Shown piece after piece: positions 7,811-15,957 of a stretch of 64,000 nt of DNA (position 1 is its first letter; the number at the start of each line of letters is the position of its first letter). The notes beneath the pieces are model-generated. The model was not told where the DNA came from. It ran no database searches and saw nothing but the letters and a program-made list of their open reading frames with translations. The translations under genes were made by a program, and so were the position numbers. Where the stretch lies: NCBI GenBank assembly GCA_020025515.1, contig JAHHRZ010000008.1:34315-98314 (forward strand), read 5' to 3'. Source of the stretch: Oscillospiraceae bacterium (GTDB lineage Bacteria; Bacillota; Clostridia; Oscillospirales; Oscillospiraceae).

Positions 7811-9946
7811 ATGAGTGATGCTTATTCGCCGGAGCTGCTGGCAGCTGCAATCCATGGAGAGGAAAGGGCTCTGGAGTTCCTGTATAAAAGCGCGCAGGAG
7901 AAAGTGACCCAGACGGTCCGCTCCATGATCCGGGACGAGGATGCGGTGTCGGATATTGTGCAGGACAGCTTTTTGAAAGCATTTTCCAATCTGGATAAAT
8001 TGGAAAAACCGGAGCGTTTTTTGGCGTGGATGCGGCGCATTGCGTCCAATACAGCGCTGAACTACCTGAAAAAGAAACAGCCTGTGCTTTTTTCTGAGCT
8101 TACCGGGGAGGAAGAGGAAGAAATTGAGATCGAAGACGAAACGATTGCGCACAATCCCAATGCCCGGCTGGATCAGCAGGAGACCAACCGCCTGATTCAG
8201 GAGATTGTCAGCGGCCTTAGTGATGAACAGCAGCTTGTGATTGGGATGTTTTATTTTGAAGGAATTCCCATTCGCAGCATTGCTCAAACGCTGAGATGCT
8301 CTGAAAATACCGTGAAGAGCCGTCTGAACTATGGACGAAAAAATGTGGAAAAGAAAGTCCGGGAACTGGAACGTCAGGGAACCAAGCTCTATTCCATGGC
8401 ACCGGTACCGTTTTTCCTGTGGCTGCTTGGCAATCTCCATCCCCAGCCTTCTCAGGCGGCTTTGGAAGGAATCCTTTCCCAATGCGCAGCCCTTTCTTCC
8501 GGCGCAGCCGCCGGGGTAGGGGCAAAGGCCGCAACGGTTGGAATGAAGCATGCAGCCAATGCGGCAAAGAAACTGAAAATCAAAATCATAGCCGGGGTTT
8601 TATCGGTGGCGGCGGTGGGAGGCGGCGCGGCAGTGGCGTTCCTGCATGGGGCATCATCCGACCCGGTGCCGACACCGCCTGCGACGGTACCGGTCACAGA
8701 AGCCCTCACCACGGTACAGACGGTGCAGGAGACACAAATGGAGGAAACAATCGTTCCCACAACCAGCCCTCCGAAAGATCCAAGGCCGGCATATGAGGCC
8801 ATTTTGGAGGAATATAGGGTCGCCTGCGCCGATGCCGATTATCTGGAGCATCCACAGCAATACCCCAATGCAGCCAAGGATGGGTTGGATTACTATCACA
8901 GCATGGGAGCCTTTGATTTGTATTATGCTTATGACGACATTGACCACAATGGAACAGATGAATTGCTCATTGGGGCAGAGGGTTCCATCTGGGATGTCTA
9001 TGCCTTTGATGGAGAAAAGCCTGTCAAGCTCATTGACGAGAAAGCCATGGGCGGCGGCCGTGTAAGGCTGTCCATTATGAAAACCGGAGAGATGTATGTT
9101 ACAGGTTCGTCCGGTGCATCCAATGGGATTTGCTATATGCGGCGCCTCATGGAGGATGGATTCACCACAGAGGAAGTATTCTATTTCGATCAGGTGAGCA
9201 ACGAACTGGGAACAAATTACTATGGGCAAATAGATGGCCAGCACAGTACGCTGACCCCGGAGGAATTTTCTGTGAGGATGGAGCGATACACGGAGCGCAA
9301 CAATTTTCAGTGGAACAATTTGGTAGATGCTCCCATGACCCGGTGGGAGGCATATCAGGAAATTCTGGATGAGTATACCGAAGCCATTGAGGCGATGAAC
9401 CGTGGAAGTTATGATCCACAGCAATACCCCCATGTAAAGTATGTGGTAAATCACGAGGAAGGAACCGGGAAAGAGCCAAGCGGAATCCAGTATAACTACC
9501 TGATGCTGGATGTGGACGGCAACGGGACAAATGAATTGGTTCTTGCCGCCGGTCTGGAGTATGAGCAGGTTGTGGATATCTATACAATCAGGGTTATGGA
9601 TATCTACACTTACGACGGAACCCAGGCGATAGAGTTTTTCAGGGATCCGGCGTTGGGAGATACCGCCTATTTCGTGGTAGGAGCAGATAACAGGATCTAT
9701 TTTGTTGACAAAAACAGCGAAAATGGACGGGAAATCTGTCTGGAGATCGGCCCCGACGGATATTCTTCGGAGGAGGTCTACTGGTATCGCATTGGGGAGA
9801 AAAACGGGGAAAAGATTTATTATAATGATACCGAAACCTTGACCAGATCGGATTTTATGTTCCGCTGGCCCCCTTATAACAGCGCATTGGTGGGTGCCCA
9901 ATGGACGGAGCTTTCCACTTATGTACTGAGTGATAACCCGGGATAA
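7811..9946 (+). CDS. ECF sigma factor fused to a membrane helix and secreted repeat domain
   Basis: A 711-residue protein of unusual design. Residues 1-200 are an ECF sigma factor: region 2 (DAVSDIVQDSFLKAFSNLDK) and region 4 helix-turn-helix (IRSIAQTLRCSENTVKSRLN). Then comes a conserved KLYSMAPVPFFLWLL segment, an Ala/Gly-rich stretch, one membrane helix (about 257-280), and a Thr/Pro-rich linker. The secreted part holds two similar units, each with a calcium-loop-like motif (DIDHNGTDELLIG and DVDGNGTNELVLAA), as in VCBS/FG-GAP-type domains. The ATG at 7811 is preferred over a TTG at 7787. Function is inferred: a membrane-tethered transcription factor reading an extracellular signal. A shorter paralogue is at 42224-43813. 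Target promoters are unknown, and no separate anti-sigma gene is adjacent. Confidence 0.85.
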   Translation: MSDAYSPELLAAAIHGEERALEFLYKSAQEKVTQTVRSMIRDEDAVSDIVQDSFLKAFSNLDKLEKPERFLAWMRRIASNTALNYLKKKQPVLFSELTGEEEEEIEIEDETIAHNPNARLDQQETNRLIQEIVSGLSDEQQLVIGMFYFEGIPIRSIAQTLRCSENTVKSRLNYGRKNVEKKVRELERQGTKLYSMAPVPFFLWLLGNLHPQPSQAALEGILSQCAALSSGAAAGVGAKAATVGMKHAANAAKKLKIKIIAGVLSVAAVGGGAAVAFLHGASSDPVPTPPATVPVTEALTTVQTVQETQMEETIVPTTSPPKDPRPAYEAILEEYRVACADADYLEHPQQYPNAAKDGLDYYHSMGAFDLYYAYDDIDHNGTDELLIGAEGSIWDVYAFDGEKPVKLIDEKAMGGGRVRLSIMKTGEMYVTGSSGASNGICYMRRLMEDGFTTEEVFYFDQVSNELGTNYYGQIDGQHSTLTPEEFSVRMERYTERNNFQWNNLVDAPMTRWEAYQEILDEYTEAIEAMNRGSYDPQQYPHVKYVVNHEEGTGKEPSGIQYNYLMLDVDGNGTNELVLAAGLEYEQVVDIYTIRVMDIYTYDGTQAIEFFRDPALGDTAYFVVGADNRIYFVDKNSENGREICLEIGPDGYSSEEVYWYRIGEKNGEKIYYNDTETLTRSDFMFRWPPYNSALVGAQWTELSTYVLSDNPG

Positions 9947-9995
9947 CCCAGGGCAATCGGCTCTGCCGGGATATCGAAAGACTTTATAAAAATTA

Positions 9996-10048
9996 CAAGC
10001 CTCCATTGTCTGCCGGAAAGGGCATCAATGGAGGCTTGCGGCTTTTTT
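9996..10048 (+). terminator. Bidirectional terminator between sigma fusion and thioesterase
   Basis: A perfect 13-bp inverted repeat (CAAGCCTCCATTG, 9996-10008, with 10026-10038), followed by TTTTTTG on the plus side and preceded by an A-rich run that serves the convergent minus-strand gene. Confidence 0.9.
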
Positions 10049-10050
10049 GT

Positions 10051-10437
10051 TTAGAGTTTGTCGTAGGCTTTTTCCAGGAATTTCTGGGAGGTGACCAGAA
10101 CACGCTGGTGGGTGCCGTGTCCGATTTCGCCCTGCTCATCAAAGGCAGTGACACGGAAGGTGATCTTCTTACCCTCCACGGCGGTGACCTCCGCTTCCGC
10201 CCGGACCTCAAGCCCCACAGGGGTGGCGGCAGTATGGCTGATGGACAGCTCGGTGCCCACAGAGGTCTGCCCTTCCTTCAGAGCCGGTGCAATGGCGTTG
10301 CAGGCGGCCCCTTCCATCATGGCCACCATGCAGGGGGTGGCATACACCAGCAGATCGCCGGAGCCAACCTCCAGGGCAGTGTCAGAGCGTTCCACCTGGG
10401 TTTCGGCGGTGCCCAGCATCCCAACGGTAATTTCCAT
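10051..10437 (-). CDS. Hotdog-fold thioesterase, FlK-like
   Basis: A 128-residue single-domain hotdog protein resembling the fluoroacetyl-CoA thioesterase-like family common in Clostridia. Key features are GSGDLLVYATPCMVAMMEGAA (the helix following the catalytic Thr position), EGQTSVGTELSISHTAATPVG and EIGHGTHQR near the C-terminus. The likely reaction is hydrolysis of a short acyl-CoA thioester in the cytoplasm. Substrate is not evident. GGAAGGAG precedes the ATG. It has its own promoter and is convergent with the sigma fusion, with a shared terminator. Confidence 0.85.
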   Translation of the reverse strand: MEITVGMLGTAETQVERSDTALEVGSGDLLVYATPCMVAMMEGAACNAIAPALKEGQTSVGTELSISHTAATPVGLEVRAEAEVTAVEGKKITFRVTAFDEQGEIGHGTHQRVLVTSQKFLEKAYDKL

Positions 10438-10580
10438 CGTTTTATTCTCCTTCCGTTCTTACAGATAATGCCTGCTGTGCCTGAGGAATCCGCCTCATTG
10501 GAGCAGACGCAAAGAGTTCCTTCGTTCCTTTTCCGGCTGCCAGCTTTCCTGCGTGGCAGCGGATTTGGGTTCTACTTAGG

Positions 10581-10609
10581 ATGATACATGGAAGGGAAAG
10601 GAAAGTCAA
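10581..10609 (-). promoter_or_regulatory. Promoter of thioesterase gene
   Basis: Minus strand: TTGACT (10604-10609), 17-base spacer, TATCAT (10581-10586). Confidence 0.72.
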
Positions 10610-10622
10610 TGAAAAAATGGGG

Positions 10623-10651
10623 TTGCTATTCATATGAAAATTTCATATAAT
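10623..10651 (+). promoter_or_regulatory. Promoter of pncB with overlapping palindromic operator
   Basis: TTGCTA (10623-10628), 17-base spacer, TATAAT (10646-10651). A perfect 8+1+8 palindrome, ATATGAAA-A-TTTCATAT (10632-10648), covers the spacer and touches the -10 box, where a repressor would block RNA polymerase. A short GC hairpin (10666-10680) follows just before the ribosome-binding site. Confidence 0.7.
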
Positions 10652-10700
10652 TGGCTTACTACCTTGGGCTGTTGCAGCCCAGTTTTGTGAGGTGCCAATG

Positions 10701-12149
10701 ATGGAAACCAGAGAAAAACTGAACCTGACCATGCTGTGCGACTTCTATGAGCTGACCATGGGAAATGGCTATTTCCAGACCGGTTATAAGGACCGTATCT
10801 GTTACTTTGATGTATTTTTCCGTAAGTGCCCCGACAACGGCGGCTTTGCCATTGCTGCCGGACTGGAGCAGATCATTGATTATATCCGAAATCTTCGATT
10901 TGACCCTGCGGATATTGAGTATCTTCGGAGCCGGGATATGTTCTGCCCGGAATTTCTGGACTATCTGAAGGAGTTTCGCTTTACAGGTGACATCTGGGCC
11001 GTGCCGGAGGGCACTCCCATTTTCCCTCATGAGCCGATCATTACCGTTCGGGCTCCCGCCATTGAAGCCCAGCTGATCGAGACCTTCCTGCTGCTGGCCA
11101 TCAACCATCAGAGCCTCATTGCCACCAAGGCCAACCGTGTGGTTCGGGCTGCCGAAGGAAGAACCGTTCTGGAGTTTGGCTCCCGCCGGGCCCAGGGCTC
11201 CGATGCAGCGATTCTGGGCGCCCGTGCCGCCTATATCGGCGGCTGCAACGGCACCGCCTGCACCATCTCCGACCAGCTCTACGGCGTGAAAGCCGGCGGC
11301 ACCATGGCCCATGCCTGGGTGCAGATGTTTGATTCTGAGTATGAAGCATTCAAGGCCTATTGTGAGATGTATCCCAACAATGCGGTATTGCTGGTGGATA
11401 CCTACAACACTCTCCACTCCGGTGTGCCCAATGCCATCAAGGCCTTTAATGAGGTGCTCAAGCCCATGGGCATTACCAAGTGCGGCATTCGGATGGACTC
11501 CGGCGATATGGCATACCTGACCCAGAAGGCCCGGAAAATGCTGGACGACGCAGGCTGGACGGAATGCCAGATTTCCGTGTCCAACTCCCTGGACGAATAT
11601 ATTATTCAGGACCTGCTCCGGCAGGGTGCCCAGATCGATATGTTCGGCGTGGGAGAACGGCTGATTACGGCCCGCAGTGAGCCTGTGTTCGGCGGTGTGT
11701 ACAAGCTGGCTGCGGTGGAGAACGAGGACGGCACCATTCAGCCCAAAATCAAGATTTCTGAGAATGTGGGGAAAATCACCAACCCCCACTATAAGAAGCT
11801 CTATCGCTTCTTTGGAAACGACACCGGAAAGGCCATTGCGGACTATCTGTGTGTCTATGACGAAGTCATTGACGACTCCAAGGATATGAAAATCTTTGAC
11901 CCGGAGGCCACCTGGAAGACCAAGACGGTGTATAATTTCACGGCCAAGGAGCTGCAGGTTCCCATTTTCCTGAAGGGTGAGCTGGTGTATAAGAGCCCCA
12001 GCCTGCAGGAGATCCGGGAATATTGCCGGCAGCAGGTGGATACTCTGTGGGATGAGGTCAAACGCTTTGACAATCCCCATACCTATTATGTAGACCTGTC
12101 CCAGAAGCTTTGGAATGTGAAGTATGGGATGCTGAAGCAGAAGCGGTGA
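10701..12149 (+). CDS. pncB: Nicotinate phosphoribosyltransferase
   Basis: Makes nicotinate mononucleotide from nicotinate and PRPP, the salvage entry to NAD. It is a 482-residue protein. Family signatures: LCDFYELTMGNGYF near the N-terminus, FLLLAINHQSLIATKANR, the EFGSRRAQG stretch, GGTMAHAWVQMF and GIRMDSGDMAYL. Three starts are in frame (GTG 10692, ATG 10698, ATG 10701); 10701 gives the best distance from GAGGTG. It leads a three-gene operon with two membrane proteins. The palindrome over its promoter suggests repression, perhaps by a niacin- or NAD-responsive regulator (inference). Confidence 0.95.
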   Translation: METREKLNLTMLCDFYELTMGNGYFQTGYKDRICYFDVFFRKCPDNGGFAIAAGLEQIIDYIRNLRFDPADIEYLRSRDMFCPEFLDYLKEFRFTGDIWAVPEGTPIFPHEPIITVRAPAIEAQLIETFLLLAINHQSLIATKANRVVRAAEGRTVLEFGSRRAQGSDAAILGARAAYIGGCNGTACTISDQLYGVKAGGTMAHAWVQMFDSEYEAFKAYCEMYPNNAVLLVDTYNTLHSGVPNAIKAFNEVLKPMGITKCGIRMDSGDMAYLTQKARKMLDDAGWTECQISVSNSLDEYIIQDLLRQGAQIDMFGVGERLITARSEPVFGGVYKLAAVENEDGTIQPKIKISENVGKITNPHYKKLYRFFGNDTGKAIADYLCVYDEVIDDSKDMKIFDPEATWKTKTVYNFTAKELQVPIFLKGELVYKSPSLQEIREYCRQQVDTLWDEVKRFDNPHTYYVDLSQKLWNVKYGMLKQKR

Positions 12150-12153
12150 GCCT

Positions 12154-12702
12154 ATGAAAGTATCAGCAAAGCAAATGGCTCTGTGCGGCGTGCTGGCGGC
12201 CCTGGCGGTCACCGCCGTCACATTGAGCGGGATGCTGCCCTTTGCGGCTTACTGCGGGCCGGTGCTGGCTTCGGCCCTTCTGGTGCCGGTGCTGCAGCTG
12301 TGCGGCAAGCGCATGGCCTGGGCCTGGTATGCCGCCGTGGCCTTTGTCAGCATTTTGCTCTGCCCGGACCCGGAGGCTTCCGTGTTGTTCCTTCTGCTGG
12401 GCTACTACCCCATTGTGAAATCCGTTCTGGATAAAATCCCGTATCGGGCGCTGAGAATTCTGGCAAAGCTGTTGGTATTCTGCGCAGCCATGGCCATTAT
12501 GTATGTGGTGCTCATTTATCTGCTGGGTCTGGAACAGGTGGCCCAGGAGCTGGAGACGGAATCTCCCTGGATTCTGGCAGCGTTTGGCCTGCTGGGTCTC
12601 ATTACCTTTGCAATGACAGATGTTTTGCTGGCCAGATTGATCGTGCTCTTTCAGCGCAGGACCGGCGCTTCCATCCACAAGAGAAAGGACGAACTCCAAT
12701 GA
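12154..12702 (+). CDS. Polytopic membrane protein downstream of pncB
   Basis: A 182-residue, roughly five-to-six-helix protein with a short basic C-terminus. The N-terminal MKVSAKQMALCGVLAALAVT resembles the start of ECF-transporter substrate-binding (S) components, and the position four bases after pncB would fit a vitamin-uptake role such as niacin. This is inference from context; the sequence lacks a motif that decides it. Conserved GMLPFAAYCGPVLASALLVP is the most recognisable part. It overlaps the next gene by four bases (ATGA). Confidence 0.65.
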   Translation: MKVSAKQMALCGVLAALAVTAVTLSGMLPFAAYCGPVLASALLVPVLQLCGKRMAWAWYAAVAFVSILLCPDPEASVLFLLLGYYPIVKSVLDKIPYRALRILAKLLVFCAAMAIMYVVLIYLLGLEQVAQELETESPWILAAFGLLGLITFAMTDVLLARLIVLFQRRTGASIHKRKDELQ

Positions 12703-13154
12703 AAATCAAGCCCGGTTTCTGTAAATATATCCTTCACGGCTATTTCATTGCCCTGTGTCTGGTGTCGGTTTCTCTGTTCCTTCCCGGTACGCCCCTGAAT
12801 TATGTGCTGGGGCTTCTGGGCCCCCACTCCCTGAGAATCTGCGATACCTACCTGGAGGCGGTATCCGATCAAAGCGTTTTCTGCTTTATCCTGATTTTCT
12901 GGATGCAGGCCTATCCTTTGACCATGACCATTATATATCTGGTCTCCACCATTGGCAAAAACTATACGCCCTATGGGGTGCTCATTGCCTTGGAGGCGGT
13001 GGTGACGGTTGCGCTGGGCGTCTGGGTCATGACCCTGGGGCATGTGGGAGAAGGAATCTATGATGTTGCGGCGGGGCTGTGCAGTCTGCCGGTTGGCATC
13101 GTGTGCGTCATTGCCTCCCAGCGGGGCAAAGCGACGGAATACGGCTCATTTTAA
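12699..13154 (+). CDS. Hypothetical four-helix membrane protein
   Basis: A 151-residue hydrophobic protein with about four predicted membrane segments and a short basic tail (ASQRGKATEYGSF). I do not recognise a family. It is translationally coupled to the preceding membrane protein through an ATGA overlap and is the last gene of the pncB operon, which ends in a strong terminator a few bases later. A partner role for the upstream membrane protein is possible. Confidence 0.65.
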   Translation: MKIKPGFCKYILHGYFIALCLVSVSLFLPGTPLNYVLGLLGPHSLRICDTYLEAVSDQSVFCFILIFWMQAYPLTMTIIYLVSTIGKNYTPYGVLIALEAVVTVALGVWVMTLGHVGEGIYDVAAGLCSLPVGIVCVIASQRGKATEYGSF

Positions 13155-13160
13155 CAAGTG

Positions 13161-13193
13161 ACAGGGGCTGCCAGCGACAGCCCCTGTTTTTTC
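13161..13193 (+). terminator. Terminator of pncB operon
   Basis: Stem ACAGGGGCTG with its complement, then TTTTTT. Confidence 0.92.
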
Positions 13194-13209
13194 TATTCGG
13201 AGGAGTTTT

Positions 13210-13845
13210 ATGCGAAATATACCGGATTTTACCTGTGAACACGGAGTTGCCACTTTGATTTTGCGAGAAATCCCGGTGAAAGAAGAGGCCTATTGCCTGG
13301 TCAGATGGGCCCAGCCCGGAGAAGAACCGGCGCTGCTGGAGCAGTGCCGCCGCTTTTGCCGCATGGCAGGAGCGCAGCGGGTCTATGCCACAGGGGTGGA
13401 GCTTTCCCAAGAACCTGCCTTTCGCATCCTGCGGATGACGGCGCCAAGACCCGCAGAGCAGGATCAAAGCCTGTGCCTGTGGCCTCTGCTGGGAGAAAAC
13501 TGGGAAACATACCGCAGGCTTTACAATGAAGCCATGGTGTCGGTATCCGGAGCCCGCCTGCTGGAGGACCGGGACAAAGACAGGATGGTGCAGGCCGGGG
13601 GCGCTTACTTTGTTCACAGAGATGAAAAGCTCCTGGGCTTGGGCCAAGTGGAGGGAAACAAGCTCTTATCCTTGGTATCCTGCGTTCCGGGGGCAGGGCA
13701 GCAGGTGGCCACAGCTCTGCTGCATGTGATCTCTGAGGATGTGGCAGAGCTGCGGGTGGCGGACAATAACGAGCGAGCCTGCCGCCTCTATAGACGCATG
13801 GGCTTTGTGCCTGTGGGCATCGAAGAAACCTGGTATGAGCTATAG
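13210..13845 (+). CDS. GNAT-family N-acetyltransferase
   Basis: A 211-residue protein whose C-terminal half shows the GNAT fold: acetyl-CoA-binding region near VPGAGQQVATALLHVI and the terminal LRVADNNERACRLYRRMGF, where the Asn and Tyr/Phe residues of motif B are typical. The N-terminal half is degenerate and has only weak resemblance. GGAGG lies well placed before the ATG. Substrate unknown. It converges on dacF with a four-base gap. Confidence 0.8.
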   Translation: MRNIPDFTCEHGVATLILREIPVKEEAYCLVRWAQPGEEPALLEQCRRFCRMAGAQRVYATGVELSQEPAFRILRMTAPRPAEQDQSLCLWPLLGENWETYRRLYNEAMVSVSGARLLEDRDKDRMVQAGGAYFVHRDEKLLGLGQVEGNKLLSLVSCVPGAGQQVATALLHVISEDVAELRVADNNERACRLYRRMGFVPVGIEETWYEL

Positions 13846-13849
13846 CGCA

Positions 13850-15004
13850 TCACTGTGCCATGCAGATCCCTCGGAGCATCTGCGTAAACAGGTCTGTAAA
13901 GGTTAAACGGGGAATGTGGGACTCTGCCACAAGGGGGATTTCGCCCAGCACTTCCTCTCCTGCTTTTACGGTGAGGGTACCCAGAGGGGCGCCCTTCTCT
14001 ACGGGAGCCTGAATGGAGGGCTCTAAGGTGACATCGTATTGCACAGAGGACAGCTTGCCCTTGTCAATGAGGAGTTGTTCCGGTCCCTGGGGAACCGGCT
14101 GCACCGTGGCACTTTTTCCCAGCACCACTTCCACCGGGGGAAGGTCCGTGTCACCCTTGGCATCTACCAGGGCATAATTGGCAAAGCCATAGTCCAGAAG
14201 GGCTTTGGCGGACTGGAATCGGTCTGTAGAGCTGGGGCAGTGCAGAACCACGGCCACCAGTTCCAGACCGTCTCTCTGGGCGCTGGCGGACAGACAGTGC
14301 CCGGCACTGGAGGTGAAGCCGGTTTTCAGTCCGGTGGTTCCCTCATAAAATCGAACCAGCTTATTGGTGTTGGAAAGGCCGAAGGTGCCGTCTCGCACGG
14401 TGTCCATCCAGATGGTGGTAAAACGCTTGATGTCCGGGTGGTGCAGCAAAAGCTCCCGGGACATGAGCGCGATGTCATGGGCGGTGGTAAGATGATGCTC
14501 TGCCGACGGGTCATCGTCCAGCCCGGTGCAGTTTACAAATCTGGTGTCCTCCATGCCCAATTCCTTGGCTTTCAGATTCATTTTTTCCACAAACCCCGCT
14601 TCGCTGCCTGCCAAAAATTCTGCCATGGCACAGGCGCAGTCGTTGGCAGAGGAGACGGTAATGGATTTCACCATGTCTTCCACAGACATGGTTTCTCCCA
14701 CCTTGAGATAGACCTGACTGCCGCCCTTTGCGGCGGCGGTTTCGGAGGTGGTGACCTGATCGGTCCAGCTGATTTTCCCGGAGTCAATGGCCTCCATAAT
14801 GAGAAGCAGGGTCATGATTTTGGTGACGCTGGCAGGCGCCAGACGCTCGTGGGAATTGGATTCGTAGAGCACGGTCCCCGTGGCAAGATCCATGAGCACC
14901 GCCGATGGGGCGCTGAGCTGAAGATCTATGGCATGAACCGGAATTACAGCCAGATTCAGAAGCAGTAAAATGGCGAACAGTCCTGTCCATATGCGTTTTT
15001 TCAT
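13850..15004 (-). CDS. dacF: D-alanyl-D-alanine carboxypeptidase (DacF/PBP5 type)
   Basis: A 384-residue low-molecular-mass penicillin-binding protein that removes the terminal D-Ala from peptidoglycan stem peptides. N-terminal signal peptide (IWTGLFAILLLLNLAVIPVHA). The S11 active-site motifs are all present: SxxK in APASVTKIMT, SxN in VSSANDCACAM and KTG in TGLKTGFTSSAG. A C-terminal beta domain and a weak amphipathic tail (FTDLFTQMLRGICMAQ) fit membrane association. Spore-formers use DacF in the forespore/mother-cell cortex, but vegetative PBP5 function is equally possible. It is divergent from proC. Confidence 0.93.
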   Translation of the reverse strand: MKKRIWTGLFAILLLLNLAVIPVHAIDLQLSAPSAVLMDLATGTVLYESNSHERLAPASVTKIMTLLLIMEAIDSGKISWTDQVTTSETAAAKGGSQVYLKVGETMSVEDMVKSITVSSANDCACAMAEFLAGSEAGFVEKMNLKAKELGMEDTRFVNCTGLDDDPSAEHHLTTAHDIALMSRELLLHHPDIKRFTTIWMDTVRDGTFGLSNTNKLVRFYEGTTGLKTGFTSSAGHCLSASAQRDGLELVAVVLHCPSSTDRFQSAKALLDYGFANYALVDAKGDTDLPPVEVVLGKSATVQPVPQGPEQLLIDKGKLSSVQYDVTLEPSIQAPVEKGAPLGTLTVKAGEEVLGEIPLVAESHIPRLTFTDLFTQMLRGICMAQ

Positions 15005-15067
15005 GTTTCATCCCTCCCAATTTGGTACAACCTATGCAGGCCGAAGGACAAGTATGCAGCTAAGCCC

Positions 15068-15096
15068 TTGCATCTTCACAGAATTCATAGTATCAT
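15068..15096 (+). promoter_or_regulatory. Promoter of proC
   Basis: TTGCAT (15068-15073), 17-base spacer, TATCAT (15091-15096), 24 bases before the ATG. Confidence 0.75.
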
Positions 15097-15120
15097 AAAA
15101 GCAAAAACAGGAGGTACAGT

Positions 15121-15918
15121 ATGAAGCTGTTTGGATTTATCGGGGTAGGCAACATGGGCTCCGCCGTGGCCAAGGCGGTGGTTGACCGGGTCGGGGGGCG
15201 GCAGGTTCTGGTCAGCAGCCGAACCATGGAAAAGGCCCGGCAGGTGGCAGACAGTCTGGGCTGTGAAGCCGCGGACAATGAGACCCTGGCCGAAGCGTGC
15301 CGGTATTTGGTGCTGGGGGTGAAGCCCCAGATTCTGCCGGGAGTCCTTACGGCGCTTCGTCCCATTTTAGAGAAGCGAACCACGCCCTGCACCCTGGTTT
15401 CCATGGCGGCCGGCCCTACCATTGCCCGGCTTCAGGAGCTGTCCGGTCTGGAGTCCGTCATCCGCATCATGCCCAACACGCCGGTGCTGGTGGGAGCCGG
15501 TGTCATCACCTATGCCGTCAGTGCGGGGGTATCTCAGGAAGAGGAAACCCAGGTGGTGGAGGCCCTTTCTCAGGCGGGAGTGGTGGATCGGCTTTCTGAG
15601 GGGCTGATCGATGTGGCCAGCGCACTGGCAGGCTGCGGTCCTGCCTTTGTGTGCCAGTTCCTGGAGGGACTGGCAGATGGCGCCGTGGCCTGCGGCCTTC
15701 CCCGGCAGAAAGCGTATCTTTACGGAGCCCAGATGTTTTTGGGAACGGCCAGGCTGGCGCTGGAAACGGGGCTGCATCCGGGGGTACTGAAGGACCAGGT
15801 GACCTCTCCCGGCGGCAGTACCATTCAGGGAGTCCGGGCTTTGGAAAAGCATGGCCTTCGCAGTGCCGCCATGGAGGCGGTCATTGCGGCCTGTGAGAAA
15901 AACGGAAAATTGGGATAA
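15121..15918 (+). CDS. proC: Pyrroline-5-carboxylate reductase
   Basis: Last step of proline synthesis: NAD(P)H-dependent reduction of pyrroline-5-carboxylate. A 265-residue protein with an N-terminal Rossmann motif (GFIGVGNMGSAVAKAV) and the C-terminal family signature (DQVTSPGGSTIQGVRALEKHG). MPNTPVLVGAG is also conserved. Length is normal. It is monocistronic, with an AGGAGG ribosome-binding site and a terminator shared with the convergent exporter gene. Confidence 0.96.
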   Translation: MKLFGFIGVGNMGSAVAKAVVDRVGGRQVLVSSRTMEKARQVADSLGCEAADNETLAEACRYLVLGVKPQILPGVLTALRPILEKRTTPCTLVSMAAGPTIARLQELSGLESVIRIMPNTPVLVGAGVITYAVSAGVSQEEETQVVEALSQAGVVDRLSEGLIDVASALAGCGPAFVCQFLEGLADGAVACGLPRQKAYLYGAQMFLGTARLALETGLHPGVLKDQVTSPGGSTIQGVRALEKHGLRSAAMEAVIAACEKNGKLG

Positions 15919-15921
15919 TAA

Positions 15922-15957
15922 AATCAGGCTGTTTCTCAGAGAAACAGCCTGATTTTT
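15922..15957. terminator. Bidirectional terminator between proC and thrE-like gene
   Basis: AATCAGGCTGTTTC and its exact complement around a five-base loop, with A-rich and T-rich flanks usable on both strands. It abuts the stop codon of the minus-strand gene. Confidence 0.92.
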
